Origin: Paraferrimonas sedimenticola
Lineage (GTDB): Bacteria; Pseudomonadota; Gammaproteobacteria; Enterobacterales; Shewanellaceae
Direction: 5' to 3'
DNA: 64,000 nucleotides
Assembly (NCBI RefSeq): GCF_002282855.1
Contig: NZ_NRIR01000009.1
Location: 86,172 to 150,171, forward strand
This document shows, one piece after another, positions 57,103 to 64,000 of the stretch. The notes under the pieces are model-generated. The model made no database searches. It had not been told where the DNA came from and saw only the letters and a list, made by a program, of their open reading frames with translations. Both the position numbers and the translations under genes were made by a program. The first letter of the stretch is position 1; every line of letters starts with the position of its first letter.

Positions 57103-59382
57103 TCAAAGTGTTTCAAATTCGTCCACTTGCACCGCAATACTGCGAAGCTTATCGGCAAACAAAATCTGCTCGCTTTCTTCCTTGTCGATGAGCCCTTGCT
57201 GCAGCGCCTGACCAACTCGAATTGCCACTGGCAAACCCTTGGCAATCTTGCCGGCCTTGATGGCTTTTTTAATCTTGGCGTGAGCACCTTTTGCTTTGTA
57301 GCCTTCAAGGAAGGCTTGCTCAACTTCGTTGATACCCGATGGATCGTCTTTCCAAACAGGACACAAATAGGTCAAACGCTCGCGAGCGCCGCCTGGGCGG
57401 CTAACCGCTTTGCACACGTCGATAGACAAGCTATCGCTTGGCAATTTAAAGCGGTTACCCAATGGGAAGGCCACCACTTGCATCAACCAGCGCGCAGGCG
57501 TTGATGGGAAGTTATCAATCACCTCAGACAAGGCCTTGGCACAGTTATACAAACGGGTTTGCATGGCGTGGTGTACAATCGGCAGCTCGTCTTGCTGATG
57601 CCCTTGGTCGGCAAACAGCTTCAAGGTCGCTGAGGCCAGATACAGCTCGCTTAAGGCATCACCCAATCGCGCTGACAGCATTTCACGGCGCTTCAAATCA
57701 CCACCTAAGGTCAGCATGGCAATATCTGTCATAAAGGCCAGTGCCGCTGAGAAGCGATGCATGTGTTTGTAGTACTTGGCCACCTCTCCTGCTACAGGTG
57801 CGTCGTTAAAACGACTGCCGGTAATCGCCGAAGTAAAGGAGGTAAAGGCGTTGTAGAAAGCGTAAGCCATGTGGGATACCAACAGACCATCAAATCTATC
57901 CAGGCCGGTCTTCTCGTCTTCGTGGGCCGCCGCTTCCATTTCTGCCAGTACGTACGGGTGACAGCGCGTTGCGCCCTGACCAAAGATCATCAGACTGCGA
58001 GTCAGAATGTTGGCCCCTTCTACCGTGATAGAAATCGGGTTGGCCATGTAGTTACCACCTAAGTAGTTCTTAGGCCCCATTTGAATGCCTTTGCCCGACT
58101 GAATGTCCATGGCATCGTTAATCACCTTACGGCCCAACTCGGTCATGTGGTACTTGGCAATCGCGGTCACGACCGAAGGTTTTACCTTCAAATCGATACC
58201 GGTTGTGGTTAGTTTGCGCGCGGCTTCTAGCTGGTAGGTGTTGGATACAATCCGCGCGAGGGCTTCTTGAACCCCTTCAAACTGACTAATCGACATGCCA
58301 AATTGAGTGCGAACCGCGCCATAGGCAGAAGTGGTACGAGTCGCCATGTGACCGGTCGCTGTTGCAAGACCAGGTAGCGAGATACCGCGACCCGCAGACA
58401 AACACTCAACCAGCATACGCCAACCTTTACCCGCGTACTCAACGCCACCGATGATCCAATCCAGAGGAATAAACACATCGTTACCTGTGGTGGTACCGTT
58501 CATGAAGGCTTGATTTAGTGGGTTGTGGCGATTGCCGATATTGACGCCTGGATGATCCGCAGGGATAAGTGCGCAGGTAATTCCAAGTGACTCTTCACCA
58601 CCCAGCAACCCTTCAGGATCTTTCAGTTGAAACGCCAAGCCCAACACAGTGGCCACTGGCGCAAGGGTAATGTAGCGCTTGTTCCAAGTCAGGCTAAGAC
58701 CCAAGACTTCTTCGCCCTGCCACTCTTGCTTACAAACGATACCCACATCGGGAATTGAGCCTGCGTCAGAGCCAGCTTCTGGGCCAGTCAGAGCAAAACA
58801 AGGGATCTCTTTACCGCTGGCCAGGCCCGGTAACCACTGATTTTTCTGTGCTTCGGTACCATAGTGGCTCAATAGCTCGCCCGGTCCCAAGCTGTTAGGC
58901 ACCATAACGGTTACCGCGACGCTCAAGCTGCGACTGGCGATAGTAGTCACAATGGTGGAGTTGGCGTATGCCGAGAAGTCTTTACCACCGTACTCTTTGG
59001 GAATAATCAGCGCGAAAAAGCCGTTATTGCGCAAATAGTCCCAGATCTCAGGTGGTAGGTCTTTGCGGTTTTGCAGAATGTCGTAGTCGTCAATCATGGT
59101 CAGCAAGGTGGTAACCTCATTGTCCATGAACGCTTGCTCTTCTGAGGTCAGCTGACCGCCTTTGTAGCCGTGTAGTGTCTGCCAATTAGGTTTGCCGCGA
59201 AACAGCTCGCCTTCCCACCAGATATCGCCGGCTTCCATGGCCTCGCGTTCCGTTTGGGATAGCGGCGGTAAGGCTTTCTTAATGAATTTAAACGCTGGCT
59301 TACTGATAAACTGCATCCGCAAGCTTTTGACAAAAATGACAGCTGCAACAAACAGCAGAATGAAAAATAATAACCACCACAT
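57103..59382 (-). CDS. fadE: Acyl-CoA dehydrogenase FadE
   Basis: A 759-residue membrane-linked acyl-CoA dehydrogenase catalysing the first step of beta-oxidation. It has an N-terminal hydrophobic helix (WWLLFFILLFVAAVIFV), then the dehydrogenase core with IPKEYGGKDFSAYANS, CFALTGPEAGSDAGSIPD and KRYITLAPVATVLGLAF. The long C-terminal extension typical of gamma-proteobacterial FadE follows. It is slightly shorter than the E. coli enzyme. AAGGA precedes the start. It begins two bases after psrA and ends the operon. Confidence 0.95.
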   Translation of the reverse strand: MWWLLFFILLFVAAVIFVKSLRMQFISKPAFKFIKKALPPLSQTEREAMEAGDIWWEGELFRGKPNWQTLHGYKGGQLTSEEQAFMDNEVTTLLTMIDDYDILQNRKDLPPEIWDYLRNNGFFALIIPKEYGGKDFSAYANSTIVTTIASRSLSVAVTVMVPNSLGPGELLSHYGTEAQKNQWLPGLASGKEIPCFALTGPEAGSDAGSIPDVGIVCKQEWQGEEVLGLSLTWNKRYITLAPVATVLGLAFQLKDPEGLLGGEESLGITCALIPADHPGVNIGNRHNPLNQAFMNGTTTGNDVFIPLDWIIGGVEYAGKGWRMLVECLSAGRGISLPGLATATGHMATRTTSAYGAVRTQFGMSISQFEGVQEALARIVSNTYQLEAARKLTTTGIDLKVKPSVVTAIAKYHMTELGRKVINDAMDIQSGKGIQMGPKNYLGGNYMANPISITVEGANILTRSLMIFGQGATRCHPYVLAEMEAAAHEDEKTGLDRFDGLLVSHMAYAFYNAFTSFTSAITGSRFNDAPVAGEVAKYYKHMHRFSAALAFMTDIAMLTLGGDLKRREMLSARLGDALSELYLASATLKLFADQGHQQDELPIVHHAMQTRLYNCAKALSEVIDNFPSTPARWLMQVVAFPLGNRFKLPSDSLSIDVCKAVSRPGGARERLTYLCPVWKDDPSGINEVEQAFLEGYKAKGAHAKIKKAIKAGKIAKGLPVAIRVGQALQQGLIDKEESEQILFADKLRSIAVQVDEFETL

Positions 59383-59384
59383 AG

Positions 59385-60038
59385 TTAAAGTCCTTCAGTG
59401 CTAGTGGGTGCCTTACGGCCAACGCCGGCGGCAACAAACGGGATTACGCGCAAAATCACGTCTTCAATGCGAATTTTCTCGTCAAAATCGTTTTCAGCAA
59501 TGCTGATTAGAGCCTCAGACGATGCCATAGTGAACACTACGGTTCCGAGGGTGAAATGAAGGCGCCAGAACATCTCTTCTTTCGAGATGGTCGGTTCGGC
59601 AATCGCCACGCTTTTGGTGAACGCATCCAAACCGTGGCCGTAATGGCTGGTGATAAACCAGCGCAAGTGGCCTTGGTTCTCGATAAACCCTCGACTTAGC
59701 AACTGCAAGAATGTGCTGGTGCCATTGTGTCTGTGCTCATCAAGCGCCAACAGAGGGTCGACTAGTCCAAAGAACACTTGTTGCAGAGTTGGGCGCTCGT
59801 GTTGCTGGTGCAAGGTTTCTAAGGATTCGATTAGCTTTGGAATAAAAATATCCAAATAGCGCGCGACAACCGCGCGAATCAGTTCCTTTTTAGAACCGTA
59901 ATGATAGTTAACAGATGCTAAATTCACATCCGCTTTACTGGTGATGGCTCGCAGAGAGGTTTCAGCGAACCCGCGTTCGGCGAATAAACGCTCGGCGGCA
60001 TCCAAAATTTTGTGTTTGGTGTCGGCCCTAGCTAACAT
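59385..60038 (-). CDS. psrA: TetR-family fatty-acid regulator PsrA
   Basis: A 217-residue TetR regulator. The N-terminal HTH (KILDAAERLFAERGFAETSLRAITSKADVNLASVNYHYGSKKELI in parts) and the C-terminal segments QGHLRWFITSHYG and FWRLHFTLGTVVFTM strongly resemble PsrA, which represses fatty-acid oxidation genes and is released by long-chain fatty acids. ATG 60038 has AAAGGA upstream; the 29-codon extension is discarded. Operon with fadE two bases downstream. A candidate PsrA box lies 47 bases upstream, implying autoregulation. Confidence 0.88.
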   Translation of the reverse strand: MLARADTKHKILDAAERLFAERGFAETSLRAITSKADVNLASVNYHYGSKKELIRAVVARYLDIFIPKLIESLETLHQQHERPTLQQVFFGLVDPLLALDEHRHNGTSTFLQLLSRGFIENQGHLRWFITSHYGHGLDAFTKSVAIAEPTISKEEMFWRLHFTLGTVVFTMASSEALISIAENDFDEKIRIEDVILRVIPFVAAGVGRKAPTSTEGL

Positions 60039-60084
60039 AGGCAGTCCTTTCTTGTTTGACTTATCGATTGCGCAAGGGAAATTA

Positions 60085-60096
60085 AAACGCACGTTT
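60085..60096. promoter_or_regulatory. Candidate PsrA operator
   Basis: AAACGCACGTTT is an inverted repeat of the AAAC-N4-GTTT type described for PsrA. It lies in the psrA leader, between psrA and the divergent radD. Confidence 0.5.
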
Positions 60097-60189
60097 AAAA
60101 TATGTGTTTGTAAGCGCTTTGTCAAACCGTAACAAAATCGTTACAGCAGCTATAGAATTAACGCTATATCAATGGCTTTTGGGAACAAA

Positions 60190-61938
60190 ATGCAGCTTAG
60201 GAACTATCAGCGTGAAAGCGTGGACGCGGTCATTCGACATTTTCGCGAGAGCAAAGAAGCGGCCGTAGTGGTACTGCCCACTGGCGCCGGCAAAAGCCTA
60301 GTCATTGCTGAGCTTGCCAGAATCGCTCGCCACAAAGTCTTGGTACTCACCCATGTTAAGGAATTAGTCGAACAAAACGCCGACAAGATACAGGCGCTAG
60401 GGCAATCGGCGGGGATCTACTCGGCGGGCCTGAAACGCAAGGACACACGCGAAAAGGTCTTGGTGGCCAGTATTCAAAGCGCCGCGCGCAATTTAGAAGA
60501 TTTTAGCCAGCAGTTTTCCTTGGTGGTTATCGATGAATGTCACCGCGCCAGCGAAGATGACGATAGCCAATACCAAAGCCTGCTAAAACACCTAAAAAAA
60601 CACAATCCGGCGCTGTGTTTACTGGGGTTAACTGCCACTCCCTATCGACTGGATTCAGGTTGGGTGTATCAGCGCCACTATCACGGCGTAATTCGCTCTG
60701 ACAAGCCAAAGCCTTTTGGCCCTTGCTTGTTTGAATTGCCACTGCGTCATCTGATTAAAAAAGGCTATCTTACCCCGCCTTTGCTGTACGACGGGGTCAG
60801 TATTCAATACGACTTTCAGCAACTCAGCGCGCCTCAGTTCGGCGACTACCCGTCAGCTGAAATAGATAAGATTCTATCCAATAGCGGTCGGGCCACCACT
60901 CAAATTATCGATCAGGTGCAATCGTTAGCAGCGCAACGCAAAGGTGTGATTATATTTGCCGCCAGCGTTCGCCACGGGCGAGAGATCCTCAAGCTACTAA
61001 AGGGTGAATCGGCGGCCTTTATTTGTGCCGATACCTCTTCCGATGAGAGAGCACAGATCATCGACGACTTTAAAGCCAGCAAAATCAAATACCTGATCAA
61101 TGTATCGGTACTCACCACGGGATTTGACGCACCGCATGTGGATTTGATTGCCATTTTGCGTCCAACCGCTTCCGTGTCTTTGTACCAACAAATGGTGGGC
61201 CGCGGTTTACGCTTAGACGAAGGAAAAAGCGACTGCTTAGTGGTGGATTACGCCGCCAACGGCTTTGATTTGTACGCTCCAGAAATTGGCGAGCCTAGGC
61301 CGAACCCCAATACAGTGCCAGTACAAGTCCCCTGCCCTGAATGCGGTTTTGCCAACGTCTTTTGGGGTAAGTGCGACAGGGATGGCGATGTCATTGAGCA
61401 CTATGGGCGGCGCTGCCAGGGGGAAACCCCAGTAGGCTCGGGACAGCAGTGCCAGTTTCGCTTTCGCTCGCGAGTGTGTCCCGATTGTGGCGCTGAAAAC
61501 GATATTGCCGCACGCCAATGTCAGCAGTGCCAAAGCACACTGGTGGACCCTGATAAGCATCTTTCACAGGTATTAAAGCGTCAGCATCATCACTTGTTTC
61601 GCTGCACTGGCATACAACTACTGCAAGAGCGCGATGCTAAAGGACGAGACAAATTGGTAGTGGTTTATTTGGACGAAATGGCCAACGAGTTTAAACAGAG
61701 CTTTATATACGATACACCAGCCCAAAAAGCTGCTTGTTACCATCAATTCATCAAAACTCACTTGGCCGCACCGGGCACCGAGTTTCGTCCTAAAACGCTA
61801 GCTGAATTAGTGGCACAAGCTCACCGTTTTCGCTTTCCAGACTTATTGCTGCTGCACAAACAAAAGCGCCATTGGAGCTTGGTCAGGGCAATGTTCGATT
61901 ATCGTGGCCGCTACCGCACTTCAGAAGCTGCAGATTAA
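60190..61938 (+). CDS. radD: DNA repair helicase RadD
   Basis: A 582-residue superfamily 2 helicase matching E. coli RadD (YejH) along its length. Motif I is LPTGAGKSLVIAELA, motif II VIDECHRAS, motif III LTATPYRLDSGWVYQ, motif VI QMVGRGLRLDEGK. The C-terminal zinc-binding cysteines lie in CPECGFANVFWGKC and CPDCGAENDIAARQCQQC. RadD acts with RecA in double-strand break repair and crossover resolution. ATG 60190 (GGGA upstream) gives the family N-terminus MQLRNYQRESVDAV. An ATG six codons earlier has no ribosome site. Confidence 0.95.
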   Translation: MQLRNYQRESVDAVIRHFRESKEAAVVVLPTGAGKSLVIAELARIARHKVLVLTHVKELVEQNADKIQALGQSAGIYSAGLKRKDTREKVLVASIQSAARNLEDFSQQFSLVVIDECHRASEDDDSQYQSLLKHLKKHNPALCLLGLTATPYRLDSGWVYQRHYHGVIRSDKPKPFGPCLFELPLRHLIKKGYLTPPLLYDGVSIQYDFQQLSAPQFGDYPSAEIDKILSNSGRATTQIIDQVQSLAAQRKGVIIFAASVRHGREILKLLKGESAAFICADTSSDERAQIIDDFKASKIKYLINVSVLTTGFDAPHVDLIAILRPTASVSLYQQMVGRGLRLDEGKSDCLVVDYAANGFDLYAPEIGEPRPNPNTVPVQVPCPECGFANVFWGKCDRDGDVIEHYGRRCQGETPVGSGQQCQFRFRSRVCPDCGAENDIAARQCQQCQSTLVDPDKHLSQVLKRQHHHLFRCTGIQLLQERDAKGRDKLVVVYLDEMANEFKQSFIYDTPAQKAACYHQFIKTHLAAPGTEFRPKTLAELVAQAHRFRFPDLLLLHKQKRHWSLVRAMFDYRGRYRTSEAAD

Positions 61939-62015
61939 GCGCTATCGGTGCTATCACTAGAGTTTGAGTGACGCCTGTGATATATATGCCATCAAGAATC
62001 AGTCGAGGAAACAAT

Positions 62016-62279
62016 ATGTTTGTTGTAATTTTTGGACGCCCTGGCTGCCCATACTGCGTCCGCGCTAAGCAGCTAGCCGATCAACTAGAAGAAAAAATGG
62101 AAGGCTTTAAATATCGCTACGTCGATATTCACGCCGAAGGTATCTCAAAAGCCGACCTAGAAAAGACTGTTGGCAAGCCAGTTGAGACCGTGCCGCAAAT
62201 CTTTGTTGACCAAACTCACGTCGGTGGTTTCACCGAGTTTGACGCCTACGTCAAAGAAAACGAGTTGCTTTGCGCTTAA
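62016..62279 (+). CDS. grxA: Glutaredoxin 1
   Basis: An 87-residue glutaredoxin reducing ribonucleotide reductase and other disulphides with glutathione. The active site is GRPGCPYCVRAKQL, the cis-Pro region ETVPQIFVDQ and the glutathione-binding GGFTEFDAYV. GAGGAA precedes ATG 62016; an extension of 16 codons is discarded. Monocistronic, with a strong terminator. Confidence 0.95.
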   Translation: MFVVIFGRPGCPYCVRAKQLADQLEEKMEGFKYRYVDIHAEGISKADLEKTVGKPVETVPQIFVDQTHVGGFTEFDAYVKENELLCA

Positions 62280-62295
62280 TCATTTGAACGCAAAC

Positions 62296-62325
62296 TAAAA
62301 AGGAGACCCTGAGGTCTCCTTTTTT
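62296..62325. terminator. Bidirectional terminator between grxA and the porin gene
   Basis: AAAAAGGAGACC/GGTCTCCTTTTT stem with a four-base loop and A/T runs on both sides, serving the convergent genes. Confidence 0.9.
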
Positions 62326-62345
62326 GTGTCTTGAAATCGACTGAA

Positions 62346-63494
62346 TTACAGCACGTATTTCACAGAGAAGATAACGCGGTTCAAGTCGCCTTTAGACTTG
62401 TCTTCACGCTCGTTACGAGCAGTGAACAACTCAGCACCAATGGTCAAAGTCTTGATTGGCGAGTACAGCAAGTTGACGTTACCGCTCATGGCTTTCTTGT
62501 TGGCCATTGCGATACCAGTGTCATCCGCTTGGAAAGCAGACACGGTTACGTTTGAACGCCACTTCTCGTTCCAGCGCAGCTGCAAGCTTGCATAGCCAGA
62601 AGTTGATTTAATTGACTGGATCTTACCGTTGCCATCAACGTAACCGCCGTTAGCAAAGTTCAATGCGATGTAACGACCTGCGCCATCACCATAGTTAGCA
62701 CCGGCTTTGATGGTTGCCATTCCTAGAGGAACAACCGCAGTACCAGATACTGCATAACCAAACTTGGTTGAATCGATGCCACCTTGCTTCTTAGACAGCT
62801 GACGACCTAGACCTGCGATAGTAAAGGCAGAATCACCGGCTTTGAAGTTGTAGCGAGCCACAAAATCAGGCACGTAGGTACCAGTACCGATAACTTCACG
62901 ACCGCCAGTAGCAGTGGTCAAAGTGGTTTCTGGGTTTTCTACAGCCAACTGCAAGCCGCCGTTGGTGTAGCGAATTTGGGTTTGACGTACGAAAGGTGTA
63001 CCTTCAGCGGCACCAACGAAGTCCAATGCTTCTGGCAGCGCGCCTGGGTTTTGGAAAGTCGACCAAGCTTGACCAACCAACCAGTTGTCTACACTCACGA
63101 ACACTTGACGCAAACGAGGCACGTAGCTGTTAGACACACGCTCGTTACCGCCAGAAGTAACCATGAAGTCAAACTCAATTAGGGTTTGTACTTTGTGGCC
63201 GTCAACGTCGGTTTGGCTGCCGAAGTTAAAACGCGATTCACGGATGTTGAAATCTACCGCTTCTTTGGCGTTGTTCGAGTCACCATAAATGGTGCCAGGT
63301 ACGTAGAAGTTACGCGAAATGTGGCCTGATGAAGGCGCGCCGTTGTCGTAATTACTGAACATGAAGTCAGATTTTACATAGCCACCAAAGGTGAACTTGG
63401 TGTCATTTAGCGCATCGATGGTAACCGCTGATGCAGAGGTAGAAGCCATGGCTAACGCCAGAGCCGACAGTGACAACACAGTTTTCTTGCTCAT
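62346..63494 (-). CDS. DcaP-like outer-membrane porin
   Basis: A 382-residue outer-membrane protein with a signal peptide (ending TSASA). Its N-terminal pattern KFTFGGYVKSDFMFSNYD and DFNIRESRFNFGSQTDVDGHKVQTLIEFDFM (in parts) is typical of the DcaP trimeric porin family. Alternating amphipathic strands run to the C-terminus (FSVKYVL). DcaP-type porins take up dicarboxylic acids, phthalate-like compounds or small anions. The substrate here is unknown. GAGGAA precedes the start. Codon use is strongly biased towards common codons, suggesting high expression. Confidence 0.88.
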   Translation of the reverse strand: MSKKTVLSLSALALAMASTSASAVTIDALNDTKFTFGGYVKSDFMFSNYDNGAPSSGHISRNFYVPGTIYGDSNNAKEAVDFNIRESRFNFGSQTDVDGHKVQTLIEFDFMVTSGGNERVSNSYVPRLRQVFVSVDNWLVGQAWSTFQNPGALPEALDFVGAAEGTPFVRQTQIRYTNGGLQLAVENPETTLTTATGGREVIGTGTYVPDFVARYNFKAGDSAFTIAGLGRQLSKKQGGIDSTKFGYAVSGTAVVPLGMATIKAGANYGDGAGRYIALNFANGGYVDGNGKIQSIKSTSGYASLQLRWNEKWRSNVTVSAFQADDTGIAMANKKAMSGNVNLLYSPIKTLTIGAELFTARNEREDKSKGDLNRVIFSVKYVL

Positions 63495-63838
63495 GAGTAT
63501 TTCCTCACATTATTCTCCCATGCCCAAATATGGACTATTCACTCGTTTTGTTACATTAGCGAAAAGTCTATTAGGCACGAATGTAACGACGAGGTTGAGA
63601 CAATGTTATGCCTGCAAAGATGTACTTCACAGCACCAATAGATCAAAAGGTGAACCACCTCACATAACAGTGCCAAACTGCGCCCCTGCCTGTATTTCTG
63701 CGATACAGCTTTCACAAGGGTGTAACAAGCGTAGATAAGGATTGAACTTTTGTCAGGAATTGGTGTCGCAAGGGGTGAGTAAGATCACGCTACAAGCGGG
63801 CCTCACCAAGATTTGGCGATACGAAAAAGCGAGGGAAA
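63495..63838. other. 344-base region between the porin gene and the tRNA-Lys copies
   Basis: No convincing gene. It should contain the porin promoter and the 3' flank of the tRNA transcript. A GTGA-N6-TCAC motif (63775-63788) resembles the core of a CRP site but lies nearly 300 bases from the porin start. I see no clear tRNA terminator. Confidence 0.5.
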
Positions 63839-63902
63839 TGGTGGGTCGTGAAGGATTCGAACCTTCGACCAATTGGTTAAAAGCCAACTGCTCTACCGAC
63901 CC
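63839..63902 (-). pseudogene. tRNA-Lys copy with a 12-nt deletion
   Basis: These 64 bases are identical to the intact tRNA-Lys at 63924-63999, including the TTT anticodon arm, T arm and CCA end, but lack 12 nt. The 5' end reads GGGTCG directly joined to GTAGAGC, so the 5' half of the D arm and part of the acceptor/D junction are missing. The deletion runs exactly between two CGAC repeats of the intact gene. It is unlikely to give a working tRNA. Confidence 0.85.
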
Positions 63903-63923
63903 GTAGGAATTTTTGCTTGAAGA

Positions 63924-63999
63924 TGGTGGGTCGTGAAGGATTCGAACCTTCGACCAATTGGTTAAAAGCCAACTGCTCTACCGACTGAGCTAACGACCC
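63924..63999 (-). tRNA. tRNA-Lys (TTT anticodon)
   Basis: A 76-base cloverleaf on the minus strand: acceptor GGGTCGT with ACGACCC, D arm AGCTCAGTCGGTAGAGC, anticodon loop CTTTTAA with anticodon TTT at 63966-63964, T arm GGTTCGAATCC and encoded CCA. It lies at the window edge, so further tRNA genes may precede it in the same transcript. Confidence 0.97.
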
Positions 64000-64000
64000 A

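Noticed and set aside
63775..63788. CRP-like site GTGA-N6-TCAC upstream of the porin
   Set aside because: Flanking bases do not match the consensus, and the site is nearly 300 bases from the porin start.

Overview
The window looks like chromosomal DNA of a marine gammaproteobacterium of the Alteromonadales, close to Shewanella, Ferrimonas or Paraferrimonas. This is inferred from gene content: a proteobacterial dedicated sortase system, zwf-pgl-edd-eda divergent from hexR-pykA, paired GAPDH genes, psrA-fadE, ilvIH, radD and a DcaP-type porin. GC content looks close to one half by eye. I see no phage, insertion sequence or CRISPR array. Genes are dense, often overlap by 1-14 bases, and most ends carry intrinsic terminators.

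Layout. 1-1391: start of a secreted beta-propeller protein, probably an S9 peptidase, cut by the window edge. 1582-7980: a complete dedicated sortase system, with class GN sortase, its single VIT/vWA target ending in MPQTG, the OmpA-like protein PdsO, and the divergent two-component pair PdsR/PdsS. 8.0-15.8 kb: a mixed stretch with a LysR regulator and MdtJI-type SMR pair, an EEP phosphatase/nuclease, a thioredoxin-CcdA type membrane protein, a LysE exporter, a Tyr/Asp-rich lipoprotein, a VOC protein, a prolyl-tRNA editing protein and a candidate small RNA. 16.1-20.2 kb: ilvIH, an EVE protein and an LplT/Aas-like MFS carrier. 20.1-24.1 kb: a LysR regulator, hppD, a stand-alone KAS III and an LRAT-domain protein. 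24.2-34.3 kb: fadH, sppA, ansA, a MerR-methyltransferase fusion, a YeaC/zinc-ribbon/AGCS symporter operon and a cytosolic-carboxypeptidase-like M14 enzyme.

34.3-37.3 kb: two divergent GAPDH genes. 37.4-45.1 kb: an efflux ABC operon (membrane-fusion protein, small membrane protein, ATPase, two permeases) with its own sigma-54-type response regulator and histidine kinase downstream. A near-consensus -24/-12 promoter and a cluster of GTGTCCGC operators precede it. 45.4-52.9 kb: the Entner-Doudoroff and oxidative pentose-phosphate genes eda-edd-pgl-zwf, then hexR and pykA. 52.9-57.0 kb: two tandem S9 peptidases. 57.1-60.0 kb: psrA-fadE. 60.2-64.0 kb: radD, grxA, a DcaP-like porin, and two tRNA-Lys copies, one with an exact 12-nt deletion.

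How the genes work together. HexR probably controls the glycolytic and Entner-Doudoroff genes here, since HexR-like operators precede zwf, pykA and gapA. PsrA-FadE with FadH forms a fatty-acid oxidation module. The sortase system and the ABC efflux operon each carry their own two-component regulators and so look self-contained. The least understood parts are the sortase system, the efflux operon with its operator cluster, and the candidate small RNA upstream of ilvI.
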